A stretch of DNA of 64,000 bases from Actinomucor elegans (GCA_026027325.1 JAMSLZ010000003.1:1488001-1552000), one strand, 5' to 3'. Counted from the stretch's first letter, positions 36,141 through 45,912 are shown. Notes: generated by a model from the sequence alone, not told the origin. Numbers and translations: made by a program.

Positions 36141-37091
36141 ATGTCTTTTAGTAAAAAGAATTCAACTATATTCCTATTCGCGTTATTAGCGCTGCTAGTT
36201 ACCTTCATGGGTGACTTTGTCACTGCTGCTCCTATTGGCAGCATTGGTGATGATACTGCTACTATTACTTGTAAGTGTCCAATGATAAAATACGTGTCTG
36301 TATTAAACATAAAGTAGTTGCAGGAAAGTCTGTTACTGTTCATGGCATTGTATTCAGTGTAGTATTATTTATTACTGGTGGTTTCTTGTGTTTCCTTGGA
36401 GGTAAAAAAAAAAAAAAAATACATAGTAATTTTAGTCGTTTCTTCCTATTAACCTGTGGCAACAATAGGTGTATACCAAAAGTTCACCATGTTCATCGTT
36501 GGCTTCTATGTCGGCGCTAATGTTGCATATATCATCTTGACAAACGCTAAATCAGACTATGGAGCTAATACAGATACTATCTTACTGGTAGTTAGTATCG
36601 TTATTGGTGTTTTAGCTGGTGGTTTGTTATGCTGCTGTTTCTTCTTGGCAGTCTATCTATTAGGTGCTTTGCTCGGTTATATGGCTGCTCTCTGGTTATT
36701 GTCTTGGAACACCAATGGTTTGATTCAGTCCGATTGGGGCCGTGCTATCCTCATTGTCTGTTTTGTCATTGCCGGTGTTGTATTAATGGCATTCCTTGAA
36801 AGACCAATGTTTATCATTGCTACAGCTTTTATTGGCTCATTCGCCATCTTCTGTGGTATCGATGTCTATGTTAAGACTGGCTTCTTGCAGTTAGTTAATG
36901 AATTCTTGCATGCTAAGAATGTAGATGTGCTTGTGGAAGCTACACCTCAACTTCGTGGTATGTTAGGCGGTTGTGCTGCTCTTACAGTTGTTGGTGCTCT
37001 GATTCAATGGTGCATGATCAGACGCGATTCTTCCGCTTATAGAGGTTGGAGAGAACGTTATCCTCCTCGCGGTGGATGGAAGCGTGTATAA
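36141..37091 (+). CDS. DUF4203/TMEM198-like multi-pass membrane protein
   Basis: Three exons (36141-36270, 36318-36401, 36469-37091) encode 278 residues. A signal-like N-terminal segment (FLFALLALLVTFMGDFVTAA) is followed by about seven hydrophobic helices, among them FSVVLFITGGFLCFLGG, ILLVVSIVIGVLAGGLLCCC and ALLGYMAALWLLSWNTNG. The glycine-rich, short-loop helix pattern matches DUF4203 (TMEM198/TM7SF3-like). The C-terminal tail is basic and probably cytosolic (WRERYPPRGGWKRV). In animals TMEM198 is linked to Wnt signalling; no fungal role is established. For exon 2 the nearer AG at 36327-36328 would create a stop, so the acceptor at 36316-36317 is used. Confidence 0.85.
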
Positions 37092-37264
37092 ATGTAAAGC
37101 CCTTTCTTTAAATATTACTCTTTGATTTGCCTATTTCTATATAATAACTAAAGCAAATACATGTATCTATATCATTTTCCCTTCTATACATATCATTATT
37201 ACAATAAAAAACTCATTACTCTTCTTTTATTTGGTGACACATCGTCTATATCTTATTTACATTA

Positions 37265-39557
37265 TTAGGCTGTTAATTCCCAGTATTCAACAGGATCGCC
37301 TCGAACTTCCTGGAAAGACTTTCTGATCATTGGATGATGTTCAATCTTTTCAACTACATTGTGCCAATCTTGAATGGTTTTACTATTGTTGACATCCACG
37401 ATTGAAGAACGAAGCTGTGAAACAGAAACTGCAGGGCTGGGATATTGTTTAGGGTCCTTGAGATGGTTTTCGTACTATTAAATAGTTGATTAAATCCTTG
37501 ATTACACGTGTACTACTAGTACTACAACTAACCTGTTTCTTCAATTCATTAATGGTGGCCTTGACAAGATTGTTAATCTTCTGCTTATATAGCATATTTT
37601 TTCTGTAATCTCTAGATGCCCCAATAAAGGCGGACAAAGCAGAGATAAAGGCTAGATGAATGAAGTATGTTAATACAAAGTATAATCAAATTGTATTTTT
37701 ACATACATAGAATGTATAGCTTGATATTCAGTGGTGTAGTGTTATACAATCTCTTCATTTGACATAGGAGTGTATATTGGACATTGTCTGTACCAAGATA
37801 TCTTTCATTGTCACTAGTTTAAAAAGGTTAAGTACAAGTGTTTTGCATTCCAAGCTGAAACTTACATTTCCCAATAGTGTACTTTGGGATCCTCAAGCAC
37901 AGAAGTTAAAGCAATAACCATGATCTCATCTACTTTATCAGCTGGAACAAAAGGTTCTACAGCAGCCTTTAAATCAGCCAAAACGGTCTTGACGGCAATA
38001 CGAGCTATAGGCACAGGCTCGTCGGATTCAGGGTGAGTGAGCAAGTGTTTACAAGCTGCTTCACCTTGTAAGAGCGCCAACTTGTTCTTAATTTTACGTT
38101 CAACCTTGGATACATATTTGCCAAGCACTGAGTTATGAATACAGTCATCGCCAATAGGAAGAAGATGTCCGATATTATAAATAGGTGTCTTTCTTTCATA
38201 TAAAGTATCACAAGTCAGTTCACCGTCAACACAGACACCATGGTCAGGACAAGGAATACAAGGCGAAGGTAATTGAGAAAAGAAGATAGAAGATACTACA
38301 AATGTATCAGTATAGGCTTAGAAGGTTAAAGAGTATATAACTTACAGGAATTACTATTAGTAGGAGTTACAGCATAATTTTGACAATAACCATTCTTGTT
38401 GCGCGCATAAGCGGTGATACCAAGGCCGATTAAACCAACGACCAAATAAATGGTGCAAAAGATATATGCAATACGTGTCAATCTAGCCTTCCAGTGTGAT
38501 CGAACACTGGCAGATACGATTTCTTCTGGAGGAACAGACTGATCTTTATATAATAACACAAGTTCTTCTTTATCCACTTCACCAATATCTTCGTCGTCGT
38601 CAGTGTCATCGCCATCTGCATGGTAATCGGTATCTTCCTCTTCTTCATCCTCTTCTTTTCTGACAGTTACTACAGGTGATTTATGCTTTACAGTGCGTTG
38701 ATTTTCCAATTCGTTGTCATCATCTTCAGCAAACGAATCCTCAGCATTGAAACTCGGAGGTGAGAACTTGGCTCGTGGTTTCTTATTAGGACTTTTGGGT
38801 GAAGCAGCCTCTGTTGGTTTTTTACTACTGGATGGCCCTTTGGTTGTAGTAACCTCCGTTGGTTTTTTACTGCTAGATGGCTTTTTGGATGTAGCAACAG
38901 CCGCTGGCTTTTTACTGCTGGATGGTTTTTTGGGTGCAATCTTGGGTAAGTTGTGTTTATGGGTTAACTCTTCATCTTCTTCTTCAGCAAACGAATCTTC
39001 CGCGTTAAATGAAGGAGCAGGCTCTCTCTTTGGTAAAGATGGGATAGCAAATCCATCCTTATCCTGCAATGACAAAAAAGGGTTAGTTGATCTCTCTTTT
39101 TAAGTGCACTTCTTCTTTTCTTGCCTTTTGGTGCGCTGAATTATCTATAGTAACATCGGTACTGGTGGTAGTCTTTTGACGACGTCTAGGTGCAGGCATA
39201 GCTAATACTTCGTCCTCAAATTTAACTGGCTTATGAGTTGCTCTATGACCACGGCCATAAGCTTCGGTCTTTTCTTCCTGTTTTTCCTCGAGTTCTTTTT
39301 GCTTGTATTGCCTCAGAATTTCTTCGCGTCTGGGCTCGATATGCTTCTTAAATAAGTTAATGAGATCGACTCTGGTGATGGTTTGAAGATAAGGAATATT
39401 GTGGGCAGTCAAGATCTCTTTTAGCTGATACTTTCGAAGCGATCGGACAGAGAAATTGTCATCTATGCGCGTGACAATAAGTTTCTAAGAGTTTGAATCC
39501 ATTTCAATGCTTACCAAGATAATAAAGATCATCAGGTATGTCTGTATTGTTTTTCAT
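37265..39557 (-). CDS. Heh/Src1/Man1 inner nuclear membrane protein
   Basis: Seven exons (39557-39515, 39462-39110, 39063-38346, 38295-37866, 37813-37707, 37651-37533, 37474-37265) encode 659 residues. The N-terminus has a helix-extension-helix (LEM-like) motif, VRSLRKYQLKEILTAHNIPY. A long acidic and basic linker includes KKPSSSKKP-type repeats and a duplicated SFNAEDSFAE block. A first transmembrane helix (IFCTIYLVVGLIGLGITAYA) is followed by the lumenal Cys-rich part (PCIPCPDHGVCVDGELTC) and the MSC domain, then a second helix (YILSFISALSAFIGA). The family tethers chromatin at the inner nuclear membrane and works in ESCRT-dependent nuclear envelope surveillance. Exon 2 ends at a GTGCAC donor, less usual but with CTAAC and CAG signals downstream. 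Confidence 0.9.
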
Positions 39558-39782
39558 GATGAATGAAACAATGAAATACAAGAAAAGAATAGAAGGGAAA
39601 AAAACAAAGCGCGTCCCAGTAGGTGTTACGAAGCGCGGGACTAAGATGACGCAAAGAGAAAAAAAAATTTGCGATTTAAATTTCCTTTCGCTTTTCAAAA
39701 GAAATGCATTTCTTTTGCTGAATTTGAAAATGATAACTATCCAATCAACTGCATTTACCATTTGCTGAGTACAATCTGGTTA

Positions 39783-39975
39783 TTGGTTTTTTCCAAACGG
39801 TTTGCGCATCAGATTTTTTTTTTTGCGCTCCGAATTTTTTTTTTTGCGTCCCCGAATTTTTTTTTTGCGCACAAGGATTTAATTTTTTGCGTACCTAGTT
39901 TTTTTTTTTGCGCATCAGATTTTTTCAGTTTGCGCATAAGTTTTCTAGTTTGCGTGCTTATTCTTCTCAGGATTT
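39783..39975 (+). repeat. Left terminal inverted repeat of Tc1-like element
   Basis: Eight imperfect subunits begin TTTGCGCATCAGA, TTTGCGCTCCGAA, TTTGCGTCCCCGAA, TTTGCGCACAAGGA, TTGCGTACCTAG, TTGCGCATCAGA, TTGCGCATAAG and TTGCGTGCTTA, separated by T tracts. The same series reads inward from 41667 on the other strand. They are probably repeated transposase-binding sites. Confidence 0.85.
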
Positions 39976-40003
39976 TTAAAAGTTTTATTTATAACATAAT
40001 TTA

Positions 40004-41464
40004 CTAAAGCATTGGCTCAAGAGTCAAACACCTATCAAAAAATGAAACAGAATGCTTAATCCAGTTGTGACAGTCTTCCACAGTAACCTGTTTTGCTGAC
40101 TCAATAATCCTAGCACTCAAATTATCTGTTGCTGTGAGACAGTCTCTCTTTACGCCAGCTTTGACTTTCGACCAAAAAAGTTCAATTGGATTTAGGAAAG
40201 GTGAGTAAGGAGGCAAGTAAACAGCTTTATATCCGCGACTTTCAATGAGTTCTTGGACAGCAGCGACTTTGTGTATAGCAGCGTTATCTAAGATAAGATA
40301 GCGACCAGACATTTCATGCTCATCAAGTGTATCCATAACATTACTGATAAATTGCAAGAAGTGCTCGCTTCGTGTACCAATTCTTGCGTTTGCCTTCGAT
40401 ACTTCAGCTGCTTCACCATCATCTCTCTTTCTCTTCTTATTGGAAGCGCCTTTCTTCTGGACAGCCTTTGGCTTGCGCAAAGTTAAGTCAATAACTCCTT
40501 TCTCGCATATTGCCCCAATTATAGTGATCGTAATTCCCCTGTTTGAAGGAAGTACGATTTTAGCTGGTAGTCCCCGCTTGGATCTACCGAAATTTCGTCT
40601 GATGTGCATATTAAATCCTGCCTCGTCAATAAAAACGCAGTTGCCAAACCAATTCATTTCCTTATCACCCATCCACTCCAATACTCTCTCTCTTCGTTGC
40701 TTTAAAGTATTCTCAGAATTCCTCGCAGCAACAATTTTATCCAACTTCTTGAGGGTGAGGGACGCATGCTGAACAAGATGCTTATGAAGACCGGAAAGGG
40801 TGATCGACTGAATGTCTGGGAAAGCGGAAAGTAATGCATCTCTTGCCTCCCATAAAACAGCGGCAGCAGCAGTGTCATAATATTGACAAAGGAAGTCGGT
40901 ATGCTTTGGCTCAAGCTTCCGATTATTCCCTCCCAGACGTGATACTTTTTTGGTACCTGGCAAACGCTTCTCCTCATCATCTTTGTATGTTTTCACATAA
41001 TGTTGGGCTGTTCTTACAACGATACCCACAGTTAGTCCTGCTTGTCTTGCAGACATCCCTTGTTCGATGACAAGATCAAGCAGCTCTTGTACTTGAAGGG
41101 CTGAGTAAGAGCGATATGGGCCTCTGGTCTTTTTAGCAGTCGTAGCCTTGGAGGCAGTTCTTAGTTTGCTTTCTACTACTTGTTGACTCGTTGTCGCCTC
41201 TTGTTGACTAGCTATAGGCGTTTCTTGTGAATACTTGAGAAAAGCCTGAAAGCTACCGAAATCCATTATCCTTTTTATGTCTGGCTCAGCTTCTTTGACA
41301 GGCTTCTTCTCATCTACACCTGGTTGCCATTCGTGCCATTCTAAGGCAGTGGTTTCATACAAATCCATTTGAACTTCTTCTTCTACTTCCATTGCAGTAA
41401 CTTCAGGAATTTCATCAATAATGTTGAAGCAATGCATGTATTCATGGGGAACATTATTACACAT
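40004..41464 (-). CDS. Tc1/mariner-superfamily DDE transposase
   Basis: An uninterrupted minus-strand frame encodes 486 residues from the ATG at 41464. An upstream in-frame ATG at 41524 lies inside the terminal repeat and is less likely. An N-terminal region of about 100 residues precedes a helix-turn-helix (YSALQVQELLDLVIEQGMSA). The catalytic triad is in CVFIDEAGFN, LILDNAAIH and NPIELFWSKVK, with 34 residues between the last D and E (DD34E-like). PPYSPFLNPIE is a hallmark of DDE_3 proteins. A nuclear-localisation-like KKRKRD lies between the first two acids. All catalytic residues are present and there is no stop or frameshift, so the protein may be functional, though the right end of the element is now disrupted. 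Confidence 0.93.
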   Translation of the reverse strand: MCNNVPHEYMHCFNIIDEIPEVTAMEVEEEVQMDLYETTALEWHEWQPGVDEKKPVKEAEPDIKRIMDFGSFQAFLKYSQETPIASQQEATTSQQVVESKLRTASKATTAKKTRGPYRSYSALQVQELLDLVIEQGMSARQAGLTVGIVVRTAQHYVKTYKDDEEKRLPGTKKVSRLGGNNRKLEPKHTDFLCQYYDTAAAAVLWEARDALLSAFPDIQSITLSGLHKHLVQHASLTLKKLDKIVAARNSENTLKQRRERVLEWMGDKEMNWFGNCVFIDEAGFNMHIRRNFGRSKRGLPAKIVLPSNRGITITIIGAICEKGVIDLTLRKPKAVQKKGASNKKRKRDDGEAAEVSKANARIGTRSEHFLQFISNVMDTLDEHEMSGRYLILDNAAIHKVAAVQELIESRGYKAVYLPPYSPFLNPIELFWSKVKAGVKRDCLTATDNLSARIIESAKQVTVEDCHNWIKHSVSFFDRCLTLEPML

Positions 41465-41479
41465 TTTTACTTTAAAAAA

Positions 41480-41667
41480 CTTGAGAAAAGAACAAGCACG
41501 TAAACTAAAAAAACTTATGCGCAAACTGAAAAAATCTGATGCGCAAAAAAAAAAACTAGGTACGCAAAAAATTAAATCCTTGTGCGCAAAAAAAAAATTC
41601 GGGGACGCAAAAAAAAAAATTCGGAGCGCAAAAAAAAAAATCTGATGCGCAAACCGTTTGGAAAAAA
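41480..41667 (-). repeat. Right terminal inverted repeat of Tc1-like element
   Basis: An inverted copy of the left repeat with the same subunit order. Identity is almost complete over the outer 170 bases and fades near the transposase start (TTACGTGCTTG versus TTGCGTGCTTA). It is interrupted by the DIRS after CCGTTTGGAAAAAA. Confidence 0.85.
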
Positions 41668-41694
41668 TCCTAATGTTGGCGAAACGAAGTCAAA

Positions 41695-41777
41695 TAATGT
41701 GATAGATGCTCTCAGAGCCACGCTTTATTTTCCTTTTTGTAATAAATAATAGTTTCCCTTTCTTCCCTATATCTTTC
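41695..41777 (+). repeat. DIRS left inverted terminal repeat
   Basis: 83 bp from TAATGTGATAGATGCTCTCA to TTCCCTATATCTTTC. It is the reverse complement of 45830-45912 with no mismatch seen. Both copies may also carry promoter or end signals of the element. Confidence 0.9.
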
Positions 41778-41861
41778 TGCCTAAGCATTACTATTCAATT
41801 TTTTTTTTTTTTTTTTTTTTTTTTGGGAGGGAGTGAGATATAAAATATATAATTATGTTAA

Positions 41862-43235
41862 CTAGATTCCTAGAAATCGGCGATACCAAGGGTGGGTATC
41901 TATCACATTATTTGACTTCGTTTCGCCAACATTAGGATTGTTTGTTGTTCCTAAAACAATCTCAGTTGGCTCCACTCCGTCTTCTAATGTGATAGTGTTT
42001 TCCGTTTGAGAAAAAATTGAATAAGTGATTGCCGTACTTGAGGATTCTTGATTTGTTGGTTTATAATAGAATTTTTCAAAAGTATTTGAGTTAAGGCTCC
42101 AGCCAGCATGTTCTTTTACTGAATCGATAGAGTGTCCCTTTTCCACCGCTTTTGTACTTGACGCCGCTCGTATTGAATGTGCTTTGAATTTAGTGGTGTC
42201 GATACCCGATTTTTCCATTAGTAGTTTAACCCAGTTGGACATGGTTGATGGACGAATGGAGGTAACTGATTCTGGTTTTTCAATAAAAGCTAAGAATAAA
42301 GTGTGATCCACAGGTAGATTTCTCCTTAAAATCGCAGTTTTTTGAACAAATACATTTAGAGTAGATACCGGGCATAAGCGAGAATCTTGAAGAACGCCTA
42401 ACTTAGATGTCTTGACTTGAGTTTCTTTGGGCTCACGAAAGTGTACTGTGACTCCTGTAAGAGTTGAATTTGTTGAATCTTGATACTGAAAGATAGTGTC
42501 ACGAAATTGAAGTCTGCCCATATCCGATCTTGGTCTGGCCATCGTAGCTAAGCAAAGTAAAGCAATTGTTTTGAGTTGTAAATCATATAAGTTTAGGTTA
42601 TTTGAATCTGCCCAAGATGAAAGAATGAACATAGTCATTTTGTTTGTATCCCATGTTTCCAACTGTTGAGGTGTAGGAATTTTTACTTCTGATCTACGCT
42701 TTGCTGCAAAGAAGGCTTGAATTGTTGGTTGGATTGCTAACGGCATTTCATCCGGGTACAGTTCACGAAAGACCGAAGCTATGGAAGATCTTAAGGTGTT
42801 TAAGTGATTGCTGCTGTATTTGTTATTAGCGACTAAAAATTGTAAAATATTTGCACAGTTGTAAGCCGTCGGAACAATTTTTGGGTTTTGTTGTAAACAC
42901 CAACGATGCCATTGTCGCCATCCATTATCGTATATTTTTGTGGTGCTTTTGCGTGTTGAATTTTTAAGATATTCAATACTAGCAGTGTCGGTTAAACCAG
43001 ACTTGTGCCTTGCGTTGCTGATAATAGCCAAGCGGTCAGTGAGAACCTCTTGTTGATCTTCATTATAATTGGGTTGTCCAAGTGCTTCATTCTCAAGACC
43101 ATTGGGTACCAATATTGACTGGGCCACAGAGGAGTGATCAAAACTGCTTGATGTATCTTCTGTTTCTTCAGCTGTTGTATCACTTTTGGGATTAATTTCC
43201 AGGGGGGATTCAAAAACATCCCTTTTTTGAGCCAT
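41862..43235 (-). CDS. DIRS tyrosine recombinase
   Basis: The likely start is the ATG at 43235 (MAQKRDVFESPLEIN), giving 457 residues, although the frame stays open much further upstream. The catalytic residues of tyrosine recombinases are visible: Arg in LATMARPRSD, His-x-x-Arg in HSIRAAS, His in KEHAGWS and the nucleophile Tyr in FEKFYYKP. The N-terminal SAM-like helical domain includes KIYDNGWRQWHRWC. It integrates the circular DNA intermediate without a target duplication. The last 50 residues are encoded by the internal complementary region and are probably not catalytic. The gene overlaps the 3' end of the RT frame. Confidence 0.92.
   Translation of the reverse strand: MAQKRDVFESPLEINPKSDTTAEETEDTSSSFDHSSVAQSILVPNGLENEALGQPNYNEDQQEVLTDRLAIISNARHKSGLTDTASIEYLKNSTRKSTTKIYDNGWRQWHRWCLQQNPKIVPTAYNCANILQFLVANNKYSSNHLNTLRSSIASVFRELYPDEMPLAIQPTIQAFFAAKRRSEVKIPTPQQLETWDTNKMTMFILSSWADSNNLNLYDLQLKTIALLCLATMARPRSDMGRLQFRDTIFQYQDSTNSTLTGVTVHFREPKETQVKTSKLGVLQDSRLCPVSTLNVFVQKTAILRRNLPVDHTLFLAFIEKPESVTSIRPSTMSNWVKLLMEKSGIDTTKFKAHSIRAASSTKAVEKGHSIDSVKEHAGWSLNSNTFEKFYYKPTNQESSSTAITYSIFSQTENTITLEDGVEPTEIVLGTTNNPNVGETKSNNVIDTHPWYRRFLGI
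41898..41995. repeat. DIRS internal complementary region
   Basis: The first part, ending CGCCAACATTAGGA at 41937, is complementary to the element's left extension. The second, starting TTGTTTGTTGTTCC at 41938, is complementary to the right extension. Their meeting point marks where the ends join in the circular intermediate. The region lies inside the 3' end of the recombinase frame. Confidence 0.92.
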
Positions 43236-45049
43236 TTTTGTTGAAACGCGTCTTGTGCCTCGGCTGATGGATCTGGATGAAGACTCCAGTATCTCTTCAG
43301 TTGATGGTTGTGGGAAGCCGCAAAGGCGTCCACTACAAGCGGTCCCCATTGTTGTATCACTTGATGAAATAGTTTTTTCGGAATGGTTTGTTCGTAAAGT
43401 GGAATCTGTTTCCTGGATAGTTGGTCTGCGAGAGTGTTTTGTAATCCCGCGATGTGTTGATAAGTCACTGTCAAGTGGTAGCGGTTGCAGAGTTCTTGAA
43501 TCAGTATTGCCAGTTCCTGTAGCTGATGAGAGGCTGTACCTCCAAATTTTGTTGTGTATTTGAGGGCTGTGGTGTTGTCTGTGAAAACCTTTATCGTGCA
43601 ATTTTCTAATCTTAGAGCATGCATTTTCAATGCATAATAGACTGCCTTCAGTTCGCGAACGTTTATTGAGGTCGATTTGTCTTGGTTGTTCCAAAACCCG
43701 AATGTTGATATCATTGGTGAGCTCACCCCCCAACCTGTGTCTGAACTGTCTGTGTATATCGTTAGTTGGGGAGCAGGAACTGTTATTGCTTGAATAGGTA
43801 GGCCGTTCTTCGATGAGATTGATTCCTTCCACCAATGAAATTCTTGTAAACTCTGAGGGGATATTTGGCATGGCATCTCCCAGTTCTGATTGTTTTTGTG
43901 AAGACTCTTCGCTAGATCTCTCTGTAAATAGCGAATGTGGAGAAGAGCTTCTCCTATAGCTGGAATCATTGATGTTACTTTGCCCAACAGGCCCGCTATC
44001 CATCTGCATGTGCGTTGGACTGGTTGAGTAGCTTGACGGATCTTTAACAAAAGTTTGTTTATTTTCTGCAGTGGTACTGTAATTTTCATTTTCTTTGTAT
44101 TGAATTGAAAACCCAAGAACTCTTGTGTCTGTGATGGTGTGAGAAGACTTTTTTCTTCGTTGATTATAAATCCCAAGGATTGGAGATGAGTAATTACCTT
44201 TCTGGTGGTTGCGAGCAAGTCTCTTTTTGTTTTTGACAGTAAACAAATATCGTCTAGGTAGTAGACTAGACGGATACCTTCTTGACGTAAAGGTTCGATA
44301 GCGTAACGCATTATTTTTGAGAACAGACGAGGAGCTACGTTTAGGCCAAACGCTAGCGATCGATACTGGTAAACAACGCCTTCGTTTTTGAAAGTGAGGT
44401 ATCTTCGTGATTTTGGATGGATTGGAACCACTGTATAGGCGTCCTTCAAGTCGATTTTGCACATAAAATCTCCTTGTTCGATCAATTCTCTTAGTGCCGG
44501 GATACCTTCCATTTTGAAGTGCTCGCATTGGATATGTTGATTTAGCCGTTGACAGTTCAGAATCGGCCTGCGCTTTGTTTTTTCTTGAATTGTGAAGAAC
44601 TTTGAAAGGTAATCTTTTGATTGAGTTGGCATTATCTCTATTATTCCTGCGGATAAAAATTTTTTGACAGCTTCGTTGGCGGCTTGCTGTTCTGTTGAGT
44701 TGAGTTGTAATACATTGATTTTCCATGGTATCGGACGGGTGGCAAACGGAATTTTGTATCCTTCCTTGACGATTGAAAGAGGAAATGGATGAGTTGTTAT
44801 CTGTGTCCAATATTTGTGGAAATGAGTAAGACGGCCTCCAGGTAAGATGCCGTCTTGTGGTGTTGTATAATGTTGAATAGGAGATGTCTTGTTGGTTTGT
44901 TGTTGAGGGTTCTGCGGCAGTTGTTGAACTATAGGTTGTTGTTGGCCACTGAAGGGGAGGGCTGTGAATTCTGTTGATTGGAGGGGAGAGTGCCTCTGCC
45001 TCGTCCTCCATGTTGAAAAGAGTGACCGCGTGACCAGTTCCCACGCCAC
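42992..45049 (-). CDS. DIRS reverse transcriptase / RNase H / methyltransferase-like protein
   Basis: A frame of 685 codons starts inside the Gag frame without a clear ATG, so expression may need frameshifting or re-initiation. The reverse transcriptase has CKIDLKDAYTVVPIHP, FGLNVAPRLFSKIM and the active site VYYLDDICLL. RNase H follows with IYTDSSDTGWG, ELKAVYYAL, FTDNTTA and ADQLSR. The C-terminal part has VVDAFAASHNHQ and FLNPPWKLI, the pattern of the Dam-like methyltransferase domain of DIRS elements. All catalytic motifs are intact. The 3' end overlaps the recombinase frame by about 240 bases. Confidence 0.93.
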   Translation of the reverse strand: MAWELVTRSLFSTWRTRQRHSPLQSTEFTALPFSGQQQPIVQQLPQNPQQQTNKTSPIQHYTTPQDGILPGGRLTHFHKYWTQITTHPFPLSIVKEGYKIPFATRPIPWKINVLQLNSTEQQAANEAVKKFLSAGIIEIMPTQSKDYLSKFFTIQEKTKRRPILNCQRLNQHIQCEHFKMEGIPALRELIEQGDFMCKIDLKDAYTVVPIHPKSRRYLTFKNEGVVYQYRSLAFGLNVAPRLFSKIMRYAIEPLRQEGIRLVYYLDDICLLSKTKRDLLATTRKVITHLQSLGFIINEEKSLLTPSQTQEFLGFQFNTKKMKITVPLQKINKLLLKIRQATQPVQRTCRWIAGLLGKVTSMIPAIGEALLHIRYLQRDLAKSLHKNNQNWEMPCQISPQSLQEFHWWKESISSKNGLPIQAITVPAPQLTIYTDSSDTGWGVSSPMISTFGFWNNQDKSTSINVRELKAVYYALKMHALRLENCTIKVFTDNTTALKYTTKFGGTASHQLQELAILIQELCNRYHLTVTYQHIAGLQNTLADQLSRKQIPLYEQTIPKKLFHQVIQQWGPLVVDAFAASHNHQLKRYWSLHPDPSAEAQDAFQQKWLKKGMFLNPPWKLIPKVIQQLKKQKIHQAVLITPLWPSQYWYPMVLRMKHLDNPIIMKINKRFSLTAWLLSATQGTSLV

Positions 45050-45804
45050 GGTCCACCTCTTGACCTTCCTCTTCCTCGTGTTCCATTAAATCCACGATTG
45101 TTGCTGAAGTTTCCCCTACTAAACGACGTTGCATCTCTGATGACCTTGTCTTCAAAGCGAGCTTTTTGAAGTTGTTCAACAAAGTTTCTATCGAAAGTAT
45201 TCGCTTTTCCATCTTCTTCTGGTGAATATTCCAAGTGTTTGATGCTTGAAGGTAGCCTAAGCGCTTTGAGGGAAACCTCTTTCGCCTCATTTTCTTGTAA
45301 TTTCGCTGAGCCAAATCCGAAAATTGCAAGTCGTTGGGCTTGCTCAATGGTGTTATTAAAGATTTCTCTATCTTTTCCTGAGGTAAATTCTGCTTTGTCT
45401 TGCAGATACTGAAGTTGTTCGTACAATTCTGTACTGGCTCTAGCCTGGAGTCGTGTTGTTTCAGTGATCTTATGAATGGTACTGACGAGCTGATACGCAT
45501 CCACCTTCCAGTTTTTGAGGTCCGGAATAAATTCTCTGTTGATTTGTTCTGCTTTTGTCCAAGTGTCATGGTTGTAACGCTGGATGGTTCTTTTGTATTG
45601 TTTGAAATCGTCCTTAAGTTGTGCTGAAGATGCATTGTCCAAGGTTTCGCTAATAACCAAGGGGAGTTCAGTCCCGTTGACTTGAATTTCTCTTTCTCTT
45701 GCTCGTTGTTCTTCGAGCTCTCTGAATAGGGCCTCCACTTGTGCGCGAGTGAGGTTTGTTTGCTGGTTAGACTCTTGAACATTAGTTATATTGATATTAT
45801 CCAT
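44929..45804 (-). CDS. DIRS Gag-like protein
   Basis: From the ATG at 45804 the frame encodes 291 residues. The N-terminal two thirds are helical and charged (LTRAQVEALFRELEEQRARE). The C-terminus is an Arg/Gly-rich RNA-binding tail (GFNGTRGRGRSRGGPWRGNW) without zinc knuckles, common in DIRS Gag proteins. It starts just inside the right inverted repeat and overlaps the start of the RT frame by about 120 bases. Confidence 0.8.
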   Translation of the reverse strand: MDNINITNVQESNQQTNLTRAQVEALFRELEEQRAREREIQVNGTELPLVISETLDNASSAQLKDDFKQYKRTIQRYNHDTWTKAEQINREFIPDLKNWKVDAYQLVSTIHKITETTRLQARASTELYEQLQYLQDKAEFTSGKDREIFNNTIEQAQRLAIFGFGSAKLQENEAKEVSLKALRLPSSIKHLEYSPEEDGKANTFDRNFVEQLQKARFEDKVIRDATSFSRGNFSNNRGFNGTRGRGRSRGGPWRGNWSRGHSFQHGGRGRGTLPSNQQNSQPSPSVANNNL

Positions 45805-45829
45805 AGTTAACCCCACGATGCGTGGCTTT

Positions 45830-45912
45830 GAAAGATATAGGGAAGAAAGGGAAACTATTATTTATTACAAAAAGGAAAATAAAGCGTGGCTCTGAGAGCA
45901 TCTATCACATTA
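45830..45912 (-). repeat. DIRS right inverted terminal repeat
   Basis: The partner of the left repeat, GAAAGATATAGGGAAGAAAG through TCTATCACATTA. It lies directly upstream of the Gag frame, so it probably includes the transcription start region. Confidence 0.9.

Larger units (their letters stand above)
39783..41667. mobile_element. Tc1/mariner-like transposon, right end split by a DIRS insertion
   Basis: The element begins after TA at 39781-39782 with TTGGTTTTTTCCAAACGG. Its right inverted repeat runs inward from 41667, but the last four bases (CCAA, 45960-45963) and the second TA (45964-45965) lie on the far side of the DIRS element. Without the DIRS the element is 1889 bp. Its terminal inverted repeats are about 190 bp (39783 to about 39975, about 41480-41667), near identical, and built from about eight T-tract plus TGCGCA/TGCGTC units of 20-24 bp. 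The transposase gene fills the interior. The TA duplication and DDE transposase place it in the IS630/Tc1/mariner superfamily. Confidence 0.92.

Noticed and set aside
39783..39975. CRISPR-like array of short repeats
   Set aside because: The units are imperfect, T-rich, lack unique spacers of constant length, and recur inverted at the other end of a transposon; they are terminal-repeat subunits.
41862..45782. A single 1306-residue protein spanning the DIRS element
   Set aside because: Only the last 457 codons contain recognisable recombinase sequence. The remainder overlaps the Gag and RT frames and has no domain, so I annotate the recombinase from 43235 and list the open frame as a finding.
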